The notes under the pieces: generated by a model | The model's database searches: none | Told to the model about the DNA's origin: nothing | What the model saw: the letters and a program-made list of their open reading frames with translations, nothing else | Program-made: the position numbers and the translations under genes | Assembly (NCBI GenBank): GCA_963575745.1 | Contig: CAUYUJ010002078.1 | Location: forward strand, 12,501 to 76,500 | DNA from: Prorocentrum cordatum | Taxonomy: Eukaryota; Sar; Dinophyceae; Prorocentrales; Prorocentraceae | Direction of reading: 5' to 3' | DNA length: 64,000 bases | In this document: one piece after another, positions 29,355-40,744 of the stretch | How positions within the stretch are numbered: the stretch's first letter is position 1 | Layout of the letters: the number at the start of each line of letters is the position of its first letter

Positions 29355-31794
29355 GACTTCCTTCGTGGAAAGAGTCGCGTGAGCGCGGTCGCGGCAGGGA
29401 CGCTGGGTAGCAGGAGCCACGATGCAAGTTCTGCCAGCCATCCAACTCCCGAGGGCCCCACAACGGGCCACGGGCAGCCAAATCGCCTCTTGAGGCCCAT
29501 TCCGCTGCACCACCCACCAAGGTCGCAAGGGGCGAATAGACTCTCAAATGCCACGACGGGCAGACGCAACCAAACTGATCCCCCATCGCAAACATCAACA
29601 TGTTTCCGTGCTGAATCTGCCGCTCGCGCGCGTGCCGGTCGCGTCACGAGACGAGTGAAAGAGATCGCAAAGAAGATCCGCAACCCCAATCGGGAGGGGT
29701 GAAGGCCGATGCTGCACTATGCAGCCCTGCACCGCCCAGACCGGAACAGCGCCCCCCAGAGCAGCGTCGCAGCGCATCACCAGCTGGGACGTCAACCGCA
29801 GCTGGCACGTCAACTGCACGCCAGGAGCAACCAAACTGGGCCCCACGCCATAGGCCATAGACGCACGCGGGACCACAGACCACAGAGGCGGCCGAGTCGA
29901 CTCCTGGGCTCCGCCCCACTCCAGACAATACGAGGACCACGAGGTGCCACAAAGGGCCGCGGGGCCGTAAGAGCTGGTGAGCCGACTGGACCCACACAGG
30001 AGGCTCCTCTCAGCCCGTTATCTGGAAAGTCCTCTTTCCCCGCGGCTGCCTGCGCGTGCCACGGCCAAAGTCGTCCCATCCCCCCTCCTCCTCTCGCCCG
30101 CTGCCACAAAAGTCCTTGTTTAACAGCCTGGGCTCCCGACGACCAAGGCCGCCCCCTCCCCTCCCCCCATCCCCTACTCCCCCATCCCCTCTTCCGCTGC
30201 CGGGAATGTCTCTTCGCCCCTCCCACCGCAGACAACTCTTCCCATGGCAGTGGCCGCCATCGGCCAGGACCGCTCTGTCCCATCCTCGTGATCATCCTTC
30301 CCCACCCCCGTTCCTTCACATCCTCCTCCGCCTCCTCTTCCCCCGAATCCTCAACGATAACCCTCGTCATTTGGGCCGTCTGGGCGGGGAGGGAGGAGAG
30401 GGATAGCTTGTCTCCGGAGGAGGAGGAGCAGGACGTCAGGGCGGAGACGGGAGCACGACAAAGAGGCGGAACGCAGGAGCATCGACGGCACCCGGCCTCT
30501 TACCGTGAGGTGAGGCCAGGTGCCGTCCACGCTGTGGCGCTGGCAGGGGGAGGGGGCATGGCCGCAGAAGGCCCTGGCCGCGCGGGAGCGATCTTGGACT
30601 CGCGACGGCATGGCCGAGAGCAGCGGGGGGAGACAGCGGTCGCGGCCGAAGGGCGACGGTACGCTCGGGGGGCTGCTGGGCACAGAGAGGGCCGCGGCCC
30701 CAGAGGCCCCCGACGTGGGGGTCGGCCCACGGCCCCACGTGGTCCCTAGAGTGTGGGGGGGGGGGCTGCTGCCCCCCACCGGCTGCCCATCGTCAAACTC
30801 TTCGACGTCTGAGCGTCCCTCCTTCCTCTCGGCCGTCCCCCCCCCCCGCTTTGCTCGCCGGCCAATTCGCCAGTTGGTGCCCCTACCCAGCTTCACGCTG
30901 GAGCGGAGTTCGCCGCCTCGCCGCTGACGAAAAAAGTGAGGGGGGGGGGATGGCGTGCTTTCCAGGGTGAATTTGCCAGAGCGTGGCCCCAGGGCCCCAC
31001 GTGATCCTTGCGCGAGGGGTGGCAGCCAAGAGCTGACTCGGTAGCCCGGCGCGCGGCCATTGACGGCCCTCGCCGCGACGGGCAAACGAATCGAAAGTTG
31101 CGATTGGGCGACGAGGGAGATGCGCGACACATGCCGAAGCCAAGCCACTATCTCGCCCCAGAAGATGAAAGCGCCTACTTGTTGTCATGACGGATACCCG
31201 GAGTACAGCCACGCCATGGACGACAAAACCCCTTGCATGACCAAAGACGCGACTACAACAGAAATCTGTGAGAGGCCTGCCTGTGTGCACTGGAGCTGCG
31301 ACTTGGCAATTCCAGACTCCGCCCCGTACACTGAGTGTAACGACCGAGCCAGCGCTTACAAGCCAAGCCCTCGCGTCGTAAGCGATAACAACCGGCCTCC
31401 GGGGAGACTGCAGGGCACCTCGGACGGCGACGGACTGCAGCCCAAGGCCAGATCGGACCGTGCTCCAGAGAACGCGCACTACATTGCAAGATTGGGGCGC
31501 AATATCCACAATTCGGACCCCCAAGCTCATCGGCGGACCCCCGCAAGACAGAATCGAACTCCGGCCAGCCCCAAAGACGAGTACACCATAAATTCGAGCT
31601 ACGAAAAAGATCGATCATAAGAAAACAATATCTGGAAACCTCGTTATCTTAACCCGCGGCCTGGGTCTAGACATATACAGACATGTAGGCTCCAAACCCA
31701 AAAGAAATCCGCCGATCCGGCGTGTGCACTACAAGGAGCCTCAGCAAGAGCTTCAGCTCTGAGCCTAAGCAAAAGCTTCAGCTCTGCTTGGGGG
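29355..31794. other. 2.4 kb without a recognisable gene
   Basis: GC-rich with C and G homopolymers (30763-30772, 30837-30847). Frames reach 346 codons on the plus strand (29709-30749) and 265 on the minus, but overlap and show no domain motif. A weak tRNA-like sequence near 31545-31610 was considered and rejected. Confidence 0.4.
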
Positions 31795-31995
31795 GGTCGC
31801 CAGGGTGGCACTGCCAGGAAGGGGGGGAAGGGGGGGGGGGGGGGGGCGGTCCCCCATCTGGCGTTTTGTTTATGATTTGCGCGTCCCCAAGACGTTTCGG
31901 GGGGCCCGGGCAGGGGGGTAAGGGGGGGGGCGGTCCCCCATCTGGCGTTTTCTTAATGATTTGCGCATTCCCAAATGATTTGCGCATTCCCGGGG
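31795..31995. repeat. G-run direct repeat
   Basis: GGCGGTCCCCCATCTGGCGTTTT, then ATGATTTGCGC, occurs at 31846-31880 and 31929-31968, each after a run of G. ATGATTTGCGCATTCCC is then repeated once more. Confidence 0.75.
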
Positions 31996-32889
31996 TCGCA
32001 GGGACCCCCCTCAGATCTAGCCGGTGCCGCCCTCAGGACCCTCCCCTCGGAACCCTCCCCGGACTGCCCCTGGGACCTCTCCACGCACCCCCCCAGCGGG
32101 AACGAGGACGAGCGAGGACGGAGGGGGGAGCGAGCACGCGACGCAAAGGGGTCAGCGGGAGGCAGAAGATAACGAGAACTAGGGAGAAGAAAGAGGACCA
32201 GAAGAGTCGAGGAGGGAAGAGGCCACAGAGCCGCGAAGATCACCGAATCTGGAGCCCCCCGGATCGGCGGCAACGGTCAGAGGCCATTACAAAAACATAT
32301 ACAAAGCCATAGCACGTCCTTGCGAATCCAGCAGAACAGGATTCTCTTCTAACCTTCGAGTACACGAAACGACAGCGGAGTGAAATATGGCAAATCGGAA
32401 CCAAGACAAACGCATGGAATCCGGACCAAATACGTGTCACATAGGGTTTCGGATTTCGTCTTCGTCTTGCTCCTGCTCGTCTGCTGCTTCTCCTTCTCCT
32501 CATCCTGCGCCTCCCCTCTAACTTCAATGCTTAAGAGAATCTGCATGGTCCGCCCTGGATGCGAGACTTGCCTATAGACGCTCAGAAAAATCGGACCCTG
32601 GCCCTGAGGCCGCTTCTGCTTAATAATGCTTGTGGGTACAGGCAGTGCCCCCCCCCCGCAGCGGCAGCTACGTTTGGTCCGCGGCAGCTGGCTGCTGCCC
32701 CACTAGGCGCGCGGCATACACCAGTGGCCTTGGAAGGGCCCCCCCCCGAGCGAGCACCATCCTGGGCAGGCTCGCCCGATCATTCTCGGAGCAGGGGAGC
32801 GCTTTGCCGATCCAGACCTCGACCGACAGTTCCGAAAGAAGCCCAGGGAAGGAACGGCGACCCGTGGTCGACGATCGAAGCTCATCCAG
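31996..32889. other. No recognisable gene
   Basis: No domain or repeat identified. Confidence 0.45.
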
Positions 32890-33060
32890 ACTTAGGCTGG
32901 GCATGTCCTCCTACAGGCGGATCTCGGACGAAAACTAAAAGATGCTCCAAGCATATCCACGCATAACCTAGAATAGCAACAGAAGAAATAAATCGTCCCC
33001 AGACTACTTTTGGACTGTTTCTTAACATTCCTCCTGTAGGAGGGCATGCCCGACGTAAGG
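32890..33060. mobile_element. MITE, family 3 copy 2
   Basis: Ends ACTTAGGCTGGGCATGTCCT and AGGGCATGCCCGACGTAAGG. The AT-richer core shares AAATCGTCCCCA with the interrupted copy at 43.4 kb. Confidence 0.85.
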
Positions 33061-33195
33061 CTAGGGGAACGAACCTCGTGTGGACACAACCCGTCGGAGC
33101 TCCGCGCGGATCTCATGGATCGGCGCGCGGAGCACGCCCAGGGCCGCCGCCAGAGGCGCCGCCAGAGGGGCCCCGAACGCCGATCCAAGAAAGCC

Positions 33196-33278
33196 ACGCG
33201 GAAGAGGAGGAGGAGGAGGAGGAGGAGGAGGAGGAGGAGGAGAAGGAGGAGGAGGAGGAGGAGGGGGGGAGGAAATTC
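33196..33278. repeat. (GGA)n purine tract
   Basis: GGA repeated from about 33203 to 33270. Confidence 0.9.
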
Positions 33279-33476
33279 GGGGGCGCGCAGACATGGACTA
33301 GCGATCCATGCATGTGGCGCGCGGTCGCCAAATCCATGGATCGGGGGAGGTGCCCTCCCCAAAATGCAGCCGGTGCCGCCTCACCCGGCGGCGGAAATGC
33401 GCGATTTCCCATGGAAACTGGACAGGTCGCTAATCCACGCCCCCCTAATCCGTATTTGCGATCGCCTGACTGTCGT
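33279..33476 (+). repeat. 200 bp dispersed repeat after (GGA)n, copy 1
   Basis: GGGGGCGCGCAGACATGG, CGGTCGCCAAATCCATGG, AGGTGCCCTCCCCAAAATGC and GCGATTTCCCATGGAA match 49056-49253 in order. Both copies directly follow a GGA tract. Confidence 0.85.
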
Positions 33477-34725
33477 CTTCAATCATCCGCGGGTCAGGGC
33501 CGTCTGAGCTGGTGACAATCAGCGTCTTGCACAGCTTCGTGCAGGACAGGTCAGGCAGCGTCTGCAGCTGCGTTCTCTCGTGCGCGAAGCGGCAACCGTC
33601 GCCTTACTGTTCGCCGCACTCCACCCCCGCCCCAAGGTGGAACCCCAACTGGTGCAGAGGACGGGATGGGGCGCCAGAAGAGAAGGAGAGAAAGGGCAGG
33701 GCAGTCTGAGTCTGAGCCTTCTCCTCTATCCGCCAACGGTTGCCATAGCAGGCCTGGGATCCCACCTGGTTGCACGTGCGCCATATGAAAGGGGGAGCGG
33801 TGTACATTGGAGGAGGAGGTGGCGGATGAGCAGGGATGGGCAGGGAGAGGCAGCAGTTTGGGAATTCAGAGAAGGCAGAGATGACAGTAGTGAGCGAGAG
33901 AGGAAGGGGGACGCGGAGGGGGGGATAAGGGAGCAAGCACACGGGATAAGAGAAAGGAGGGCACGGAGAAGAGCGGCGGCGTGAACGCAGAAGGAGAAAG
34001 GGATGGGTGTGGAAAGGAGAGGGAAGGGAGGGAGGGAGTAAAGGAGCGAAAATAGAGTGATAGGAGAGTTCATAATTCGAAAAGACTTGGCTCGAAGGCC
34101 GGCTCGTGCCTTCTATGGGCGAACGGAAAGCGTGAGGATCGTGAAGCCAAGAGATCGGGAAAGAAATGCGGGCTGAAAACTTCCACAGAACAACCTACAA
34201 GCAACTCTCGGCTCGAATTGTTTGTAGCGCGCACCAACGAACCCCCCAGCGAGAAGGGCAAACAAATGATGGACGAGGGAGCCGGAAGTGGGAGGACTCA
34301 TTAGGATTTGCATCACTGGGCAAGTGTAGAGGAAGAGTCGTAATCATGGCGGCCAGTGAATGGCCAAATGCGCAACAGTGGCGCACTACCCTCACGACCT
34401 TCACAAGGTAAGACGTTTGTAACCATCCCGTATCTCTGGGTACAGTCACCCACCAAAAAGCCAATACCCATACCATCCAGAGGGTCCTGGCCAGGGCCAT
34501 CGCGTATTGCCACAAAGACGGCGAATTCTGAGAGCAGCGACCAGTCCAGGTAGTGCAAGCACATACTGTCACAGCTAATGAACCAGAGACGCCTTGCAAG
34601 CGTGTCTCATACGCCTCGGCCGCCATGCAGAACCAAGCTCAGTAGGTCCGTATGGGTCTCTGCGCGAACCTGCACATTCGTCAACTGAAGCACAGATGCG
34701 TGCTCGAGCGTTACCACAACCATAC
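33477..34725. other. 1.25 kb without a recognisable gene
   Basis: A purine-rich strand (33790-34060, GGGAGAGG-type) is present. 33795-33842 is the reverse complement of part of 49.83-49.88 kb. No domain recognised. Confidence 0.45.
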
Positions 34726-34903
34726 ATGTACACGTCGTTCATTTCTAATCGTGCTCATTTCTAATTGTGCTCGTTTCTAATTGTTCCTGGCCCCCTAGTG
34801 GCCAGAAAGAGGCCCAGGATAGAACAATTAGAAACGAAAGGATCTTGGCCCCAAAAAAATTCAAAGAACTCTCGAAGAATTAGAAATGAACAGCGTGTAC
34901 GTG
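34726..34903. mobile_element. Foldback MITE, family 1 copy 2
   Basis: ATGTACACGTCGTTCATTTC and the complementary right end match 20126-20273. This copy carries an extra 27 bp (GGATCTTGGCCCC followed by A-rich) on the right side. Confidence 0.85.
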
Positions 34904-35721
34904 CAAGCACGCACCCTCCGGGATGTCTCTGACGCGCGCTCCTGGAAAGCAGCCCGTGCTGGGCTGGCCTCCTCGAGCTCGGCCCGCGGGCCCGCGCCGC
35001 GCTCGGCTGCTGCACGGCACGCGCCTCTGCGCGCGCCCTCGCTGCGCCGCAGCGCGGCCCGCCGGCGGACTCGCCGGCAGCGCGCCGGCTGGCGGCAGCG
35101 GCAGCAGCAGCAGCAGCCAGGTCCAGGATGCAAGCGACGAGCTCCTCCGCCACCAGCTCCGCCCTGCCCTGCACACCCAGAACGGCCGATGGTGATCTGG
35201 TTTCGGCTACACGTAAGAGTGACCCTGGGCAAGATTGACACTGTGGCCGCTGGAGCCGAACTGATCCGAGCCCGCTGCTTGGGCGCCCAGCGCCAGCGGA
35301 TGCCAGCTGCCCGGGAACTCGAAGGCACAGCGGACAAGGCGCCTGATCATCTCCGCCCTGCCCGTCTCCTTGGCACCGAGATCTGCGGGGCAGTTCCTGC
35401 CGGCCGCGTTCCTCGTGCCCAAACCCTTGGCCGCGACCCGCTGCTGGAGGCGAACATGACGAGCACGCGAACGTCTCGTGCGGCCGATGCCGCGCCCAGA
35501 ATCAGCACCATTCGATGCCACGCACCTCGTCTTCAGCCTCGACTTCACGCCCTGCTCAGCAGCAGAGAAGTGGCACCCAAAACTTCAGTCCAGGGCTCGC
35601 GTTGACACCCGCGCGATCAACGCGAACTCCGCGCCCCCCCTGCTTGAGAGGCCGCCAGGGAGAGGAAGTAGGCGCGACAGCGCGCCGCCCTCGGACTTGA
35701 CCCCAGGCCAGGCTCTCTCTT
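34904..35721. other. No recognisable gene
   Basis: GC-rich. A 239-codon plus frame (34886-35605) overlaps minus frames of 137-158 codons. A GCAGCAGCAGCAGCAGC tract lies at 35100-35117. Confidence 0.4.
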
Positions 35722-35759
35722 CGAACGGGTCCCACCCCACAGAGGGTGGGACCCGTTCG
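35722..35759. other. Perfect hairpin, 16 bp stem and 6 nt loop
   Basis: CGAACGGGTCCCACCC (35722-35737), loop CACAGA, then the exact complement at 35744-35759. No T-run follows. Confidence 0.9.
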
Positions 35760-35980
35760 CCCACCAATGTTCTCAGTGATCCGTTTGGGGTCCACAAGTT
35801 CCGGCAGCGAGTCGACTCTTGCCGAAACCGATACCCATACCCCCTGCTTGAGCGAGCGAGCGCCCGCCCGCACGCCCACCGCGCGCCTGATCGTGCACGG
35901 CCCGCGGAGGGAGAACTGGCTACAGGCGCGCCTGCAACTCGAGAGACTCGCCCGCGAAACCGGGTCTGTATAAACGTCCA
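35760..35980. other. No recognisable gene
   Basis: Short overlapping frames only. Confidence 0.5.
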
Positions 35981-36235
35981 CGTTTCCGACGCCCCAGCGA
36001 ATGTTGTAAAACGGCGCGCACCTTTTATCGCTCCCCAGTGCGCGGCCTTCCCCGAGATCCTAGCGTCGCCCTCGTAACCTCCTCCTCCTCCTCCTCCCCC
36101 TCCTCCCCCTCCTCCTCCTCCTCCTCCTCCTCCTCCTCCTCCTCCTCCTCCTCCTCCTCCTCCTCCTCCTCCACGCCCGCGTTTCCGACGCCCCAATGAA
36201 TATTGCAAAACGGCGCGCACCTTTTCCGCTCCCCT
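35981..36235. repeat. (TCC)n tract between 55 bp direct repeats
   Basis: CGTTTCCGACGCCCCAGCGA, then TTGTAAAACGGCGCGCACC, at 35981-36036 recurs at 36180-36234. The 36078-36172 TCC array lies between. Replication-associated duplication around the tract is one explanation. Confidence 0.8.
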
Positions 36236-36604
36236 GCGAATAATCTGGTCACCCTCCTCCGCCGCAGGCTACGTCCCGGCGCACGTTCGCAACCTCGCGC
36301 ACACAGTGTGGGGGTATCCCGCGCCAGAAGCCCAGTATCGCGCATGTTCTGCGGCGCGCAACTCGACAGACTCGAGTGGGCCATCAAGGCAGTCGCTCTT
36401 CGTCGCCTTTCCCATTGTAATAAATATCTTGGCCGCGTTGGTCCCCAACCCCAGTTCTGCCGCAGTTGTATCTGCATGTCTGAACCAGCGGACGAAGCTG
36501 ACGATGTCTCGCCAGTGGTCAACAAGATGTTCAATCTCAGATCTGAATCAGCGGACAAAACTGACGATGTCTCGCAAGTGTTCAACAAGATGTTCAATCT
36601 CTGA
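36203..36604 (+). CDS. Hypothetical protein with 21-residue tandem repeat
   Basis: I recognise no family. The 133-codon frame ends with two adjacent 21-residue units that begin SEPADEADDVS and SESADKTDDVS and each end NKMFNL, followed by TGA. The DNA repeat unit is 63 bp, and most of the changes between units alter the residue conservatively. An internal ATG at 36478 would give only the 42-residue repeat part. Upstream residues are Arg-rich and look less coding. It could equally be a minisatellite that happens to be open. No supporting transcript signal is visible. Confidence 0.25.
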   Translation: MQNGAHLFRSPANNLVTLLRRRLRPGARSQPRAHSVGVSRARSPVSRMFCGAQLDRLEWAIKAVALRRLSHCNKYLGRVGPQPQFCRSCICMSEPADEADDVSPVVNKMFNLRSESADKTDDVSQVFNKMFNL

Positions 36605-36839
36605 ATATGTTCTTAAGAATGGAGGGCCCAGGGTGAAATCCATATGGGCTTGCGCACCTCGAAAATCAATCCGTCATGTGATTCACTGCTTGCAGATTCA
36701 AGCCTCGAAAATCCTTCGAAACGGCATTTCAGATTTCACCCTTTGCCCTCCACCCAAAGAAAATGCTCCGAATCTAGTCGCGCGTTGATCACCGCCAGCA
36801 CGTGGCCCGAAGACGTCTTTCCTGGTGACCAGTGCGCGC
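36605..36839. other. No recognisable gene
   Basis: Nothing recognised. Confidence 0.5.
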
Positions 36840-36975
36840 GTCTTGACTTCTGCCACCGGCCCAGTGAGATAATCTACGCCTTCGAAGTCGAAGTCGACAT
36901 CGCGAACGTCTTGACTTCTGTCACCGGCCCAGTGAGATAATCTACGCCTTCGAAGTCGAAGTCGACATCGCGAAC
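36840..36975. repeat. 68 bp tandem duplication
   Basis: Unit starting GTCTTGACTTCTG and ending GACATCGCGAAC, at 36840-36907 and 36908-36975, with a single difference (GCCACC/GTCACC). Very recent. Confidence 0.95.
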
Positions 36976-37158
36976 CGCTCCCGACGAGTCCATTCCCGGA
37001 CGCGCGCGTGCGCGTGAGAATCAGACGCCGCCGCGGCGATCTTCGCCTCGCCCACCTTGTCGCAATGGCACTCCCCAAAGGGAGCCGCCACGTCGCGCAT
37101 CGCGCGCGCCAAGCGCGGAGGGTGCGCCAGAATCGCTGGATGCGAAAGGCGAGCCAGG
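36976..37158. other. No recognisable gene
   Basis: GC-rich spacer. Confidence 0.5.
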
Positions 37159-37315
37159 CGCGCCAGGTGAGCCAGAGGCACCAGGTATGTGCCGAGTGCG
37201 CCAGGTGCGCCAGAACGCCGAGTGTGCCAGGCGCGCCAGATGTGCGCCAGCTGTGCGCCAGCTGTGCGCCAGCTGTGCGCCGTGCGCCAGCTGTGCGCCA
37301 GCTGTGCGCTAGGAG
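37159..37315. repeat. GTGCGCCAGCT 11 bp minisatellite
   Basis: Degenerate GCGCCAGGTG units become near-perfect CTGTGCGCCAG units at 37240-37310. The unit is not a multiple of three, so open frames across it are accidental. Confidence 0.85.
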
Positions 37316-37545
37316 CAGCCTCCGCCAGGGGTGGGCCAGGCACCAAGATACTGCGCGCCAGCCGCCCTGGCGCGCACCCGTTCCATGCTGTGTACCTGCT
37401 GGGGCGCCCACCGTAGCCAAGCAGAGCCGCGCGTATCCCAAGTGCGCGGACGCTCTCGCACTCCGCTGGGTTGCTAGGAAGCCGCGGGGCGCTCGATCGC
37501 CCCGAGAAGGCTACGACGCCTAAAGGGTAACAAGGGCGCCCGCCC
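37316..37545. other. No recognisable gene
   Basis: Nothing recognised. Confidence 0.5.
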
Positions 37546-37586
37546 CCTTTTCTTCCTCCATCTCCTCATCCTCCTCATCATCATCG

Positions 37587-37640
<54 letters not shown>

Positions 37641-37641
37641 G

Positions 37642-37672
<31 letters not shown>

Positions 37673-37875
37673 AGCATCAGCATCAGCATCAGCATCATCA
37701 TCCTCATCATCATCAGTATCATCATCAGCATCATCATCAGCATTATCATCAGCATTATCATCAGCGTCAGCATCAGCATCAACATCATCATCATCATCAT
37801 CATCACCATCAGCATCAGCATCAGCATCATCATCAGCAGCATCGTCCTCATCCTCATCCTCCAGATGTTCCTCCT
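37546..37875. repeat. (TCA)n, (GCA)n mixed microsatellite
   Basis: TCA blocks interspersed with AGCATC and TCC. The minus strand reads all-Asp or all-Met frames. Confidence 0.95.
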
Positions 37876-37939
37876 GCTCATCCTCAGTTTCCCTCCACGC
37901 GCACCCCTTTCTCCTCCACCCATCTCCCTTATAAATAGC

Positions 37940-38790
37940 TCCTTCGCTCTGGGCGTTTCGCACGAAACTTCCTCAACATGTATGGCCCCGAAACTTGACA
38001 TGTGTAACAACTGTACGGATGGCGGGCTAATCGTTTTCAGAGGGGCTATCGCCCTTGCGCTGCGCACATTCACGCAAGACATGCTCGTCAGCTACACGGA
38101 TTCTACCCCATGGATGCTCCTCAACAGTGATGCCCCGGGTTGTCGAAACGCATAAGTTCCTTCACTAAATGGGGATGTCGCTTCACAAATCCTCAACAAC
38201 AAGGCTCACACGGATGGGGGAAAGGGACTATCTGAATGTGGGGCGGTATTCTTGTAAGGTGGCGCTCCCAGTAGCGAAAAATAATGCGCGTAATGAGGAG
38301 GAGACTTGGGACGCGCGATTGACTTAAAGCATTGTTGCATTGTTGGCGCTTCCTGGGTTTACTCTTGTCTTCCTCCTCGTAACAACTTCTTCCTCCTACA
38401 AAGTTCGCACCATCAAACGTGTCGATAGAACGATCCGGGCGTTTCTCCAGACTTCAAACCATCTGCAGGCCCAAAGCTTGAAATTTACACGAACTACCAT
38501 GGTTGATGGTGTAATGTTCAACCAAATGGTTCTCGCCCTAGCGCCGTGTACATCCATTGGACGTGACTCCTACAGCTAGACGCATGGAGGACGATTGGTT
38601 TTCAGCATGTGGCTCTCGCGTCAGCACCGCGCACAGTCGTCAGATAGCATTCCAACGGCTACACTGGGTAAAGGCGGCTCCTTTTCGAGATGTTGCTCGC
38701 GCGTAGCCTTTCGCGAATAATGTGAAGGTGCGCAACAACTACAGGGGTGGAGGGCGGATCTGTTTCGAAATGGAGCTCTCGCGAAAGTCC
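37940..38790 (+). repeat. 85 bp minisatellite, locus 2 (more diverged)
   Basis: GGGCGTTTCGCACGAAACTT followed by CAACATGTATG, GGGCTAATCGTTTTCAG, GTGGCTCTCGCG and AGCACCGCGCACA parallels 15.72-16.24 kb in order. In both loci a TCA/TCC microsatellite lies just upstream, so a composite segment was copied. Units are spaced irregularly here, with unrelated DNA at 38160-38420. Confidence 0.65.
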
Positions 38791-38817
38791 GCCCCAACGC
38801 AAATGGTCACAAAATAT

Positions 38818-40130
38818 CCTGGCGAAGGACTCAACCACATGCAAATGCGAGAAGCGCAGGAACGATGCTAACAAGAGGGGGGCAAGCACGAGGACTGGGA
38901 CGTGGATGAAAAGGACGAGGACGAAGTCCCAACCATGTACAGCTGCGAGTTGCACGAGACAGGTGCTATGAGGGGGGCAAGCAAGAGAACTGTGACAGTG
39001 GCAGGAGGGCCGGACATGAGAAGTGAGGTCGAGCAAAGATGAGCTCCATGTTCGTTTCATCATGCTCCGTCGAGCGCCGTACAGACATCGTCTGGATCTG
39101 CGCATTCACAGCACTGGCGGGGAGGGCAGTATTGACCAGAACGAGGGAACTTCTTACGGGGCCACGAAACGTGTGAGGGGTGTGCCGATGTGTGACTGGG
39201 AAGCATACGAACACAACCACAGGTGCATTCGGTGGAGCTCCCTATGGGACCACGAAACGTACGAGGGTGCTCCCCATAGGACCACAAAGCGTATGAGTGG
39301 CGTGCCAAGATGGGGCGGGGCAGCATACGAACACCGCCACTGGTGCCGTCGACGGAGCTCCCTATGGGGCATGAATCGTGTGAGGGTGTGCTAGAATTGC
39401 CGGGGCAGCATGGGAACGCCGCCATTGCGGTCCTTGGTGGAGCTCCCTATGGGAGTGACGAACCGCGTGAGGGTGTCCAAACGAACGGGGCATCATGCGA
39501 GCACAGCCACTGGTGCCTGCAGTGGAGCTTTCCATGGGATGCGCAAAACGTGCGATGGATGTGCCGATATGCTCGGGGCAACCATGCGACTACCACCACT
39601 TGTGACTGCGGTGGAGCTCCCTATGTGGGCACCCACAGTGTGAGGGGTGTGCCGAAATGGGCGCGGCCACATGTGAGCACCGCCACTGGGGCCTTCGATG
39701 GAGCCTCCTTATTGGACCACAAAACGTGTGAGGGTGTACCGAAGTGGGCGCGGCAGCATGCGAGCACCGTCACTGGGCCTTCAGTGGAGCCCCCTAGAGG
39801 GCCACGAAACGTGCGACGTGTGTGCAGATATGCGGCGGGGCAGCAAACGAACACCGCCACTGGGGCCTCTAGTGGAACGTGTGGGGGGTGTGCTGGCATG
39901 GGCGGGGCAGCAAGCGAAGACCGCCACCTGGGCCTCCAGTGGACTCCGTATGGGGCCACGAAACGTGTGAGTTGTGTGCAGATATGGAGGGAGGCAGTAT
40001 GCGAACACCCTGGTGCCTTCGGTGGATCGCCCGATGGGGCCACGAAACGTGTGATGGGTGTACCGAGCAGCATGCGAGCACCGCCGCTGAAGCCTTCGAT
40101 AGAGCCCCATTACCCTGTTCTGGGGCCTGT
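38818..40130 (-). mobile_element. Satellite-bearing unit 3 (inverted orientation)
   Basis: One end is CCTGGCGAAGGACTCAACCA (38818-38837), the reverse complement of the right ends of units 1 and 2. After 300 bp of spacer, about twelve diverged units of roughly 84 bp run from 39155 to 40120 (TTCGGTGGAGCTCCCTATGG, CCACGAAACGTGTGAGGG, GGGGCAGCATGCGAACACC). Read on the minus strand they resemble the 77 bp satellite at 43.6-46.5 kb. The other end is not clear. Confidence 0.65.
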
Positions 40131-40744
40131 GTGATGGTGATGGACCACAGAAGGCGTGATGGTGTGCAATATGAACCCCTATAGGGGCCAGGGAGCGTGC
40201 GAGAAGTGTACCAGAACGTACACACGAAGGGCAAAGGCAGGGAAGGGAGGGGAGTTCGGAGGAGGAGCGAGATGGATGAAGTGGAAGCGGAAGGTCCTGA
40301 TTGAAATAGAGGATGGTACTCCAGACATAAGGTGGATTTTGGATTACATTGAGACGCACGGGCACGCCTTTGAGCCATGGGAGCACCAGAGAAACTCGAT
40401 TGCCTAGTTGCTGCGCTCCACACGAAGTCTTAGCTCCAGGCTGGCGGCGCCATCAGCTTGGCCTACACAAGAACTGCGGCCGCCAGGGTTGCAAGTTGGG
40501 CGGATTGGTGTTCAACTGTTGCTGCGCAGGCGTTGCGCGAGGCCAGCATCACAAGGGTGAAGAGATGCTCCGACACGGTGTGGAAGACCACGACTACTCC
40601 AAGAGCGGATGGTGAAGGGAGCGAGGGGGAGGATGAAGAGGAAGAGCGTGATACTTAATGTGTTGCTGTTCTCGGCACTGCGTTCGTTGCTGATTCCACT
40701 CGTGACAAGATGTCTGCTATCAATATCAGATTGACGAGATCGCA
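40131..40744. other. No clear gene; possible upstream part of the LINE fragment
   Basis: Short plus frames contain no motif I can place with confidence. Confidence 0.35.

Noticed and set aside
31545-31610. Minus-strand tRNA gene (GGAGTTCGATTCT resembling a B box, TAGCTCGAATTTATGG resembling an A box)
   Set aside because: The T stem and D stem do not pair and no acceptor stem can be formed, so at most a chance match or a very old tRNA relic.
35100-35117. Polyglutamine-coding CAG tract
   Set aside because: Only about six triplets in a frame with no other coding support.
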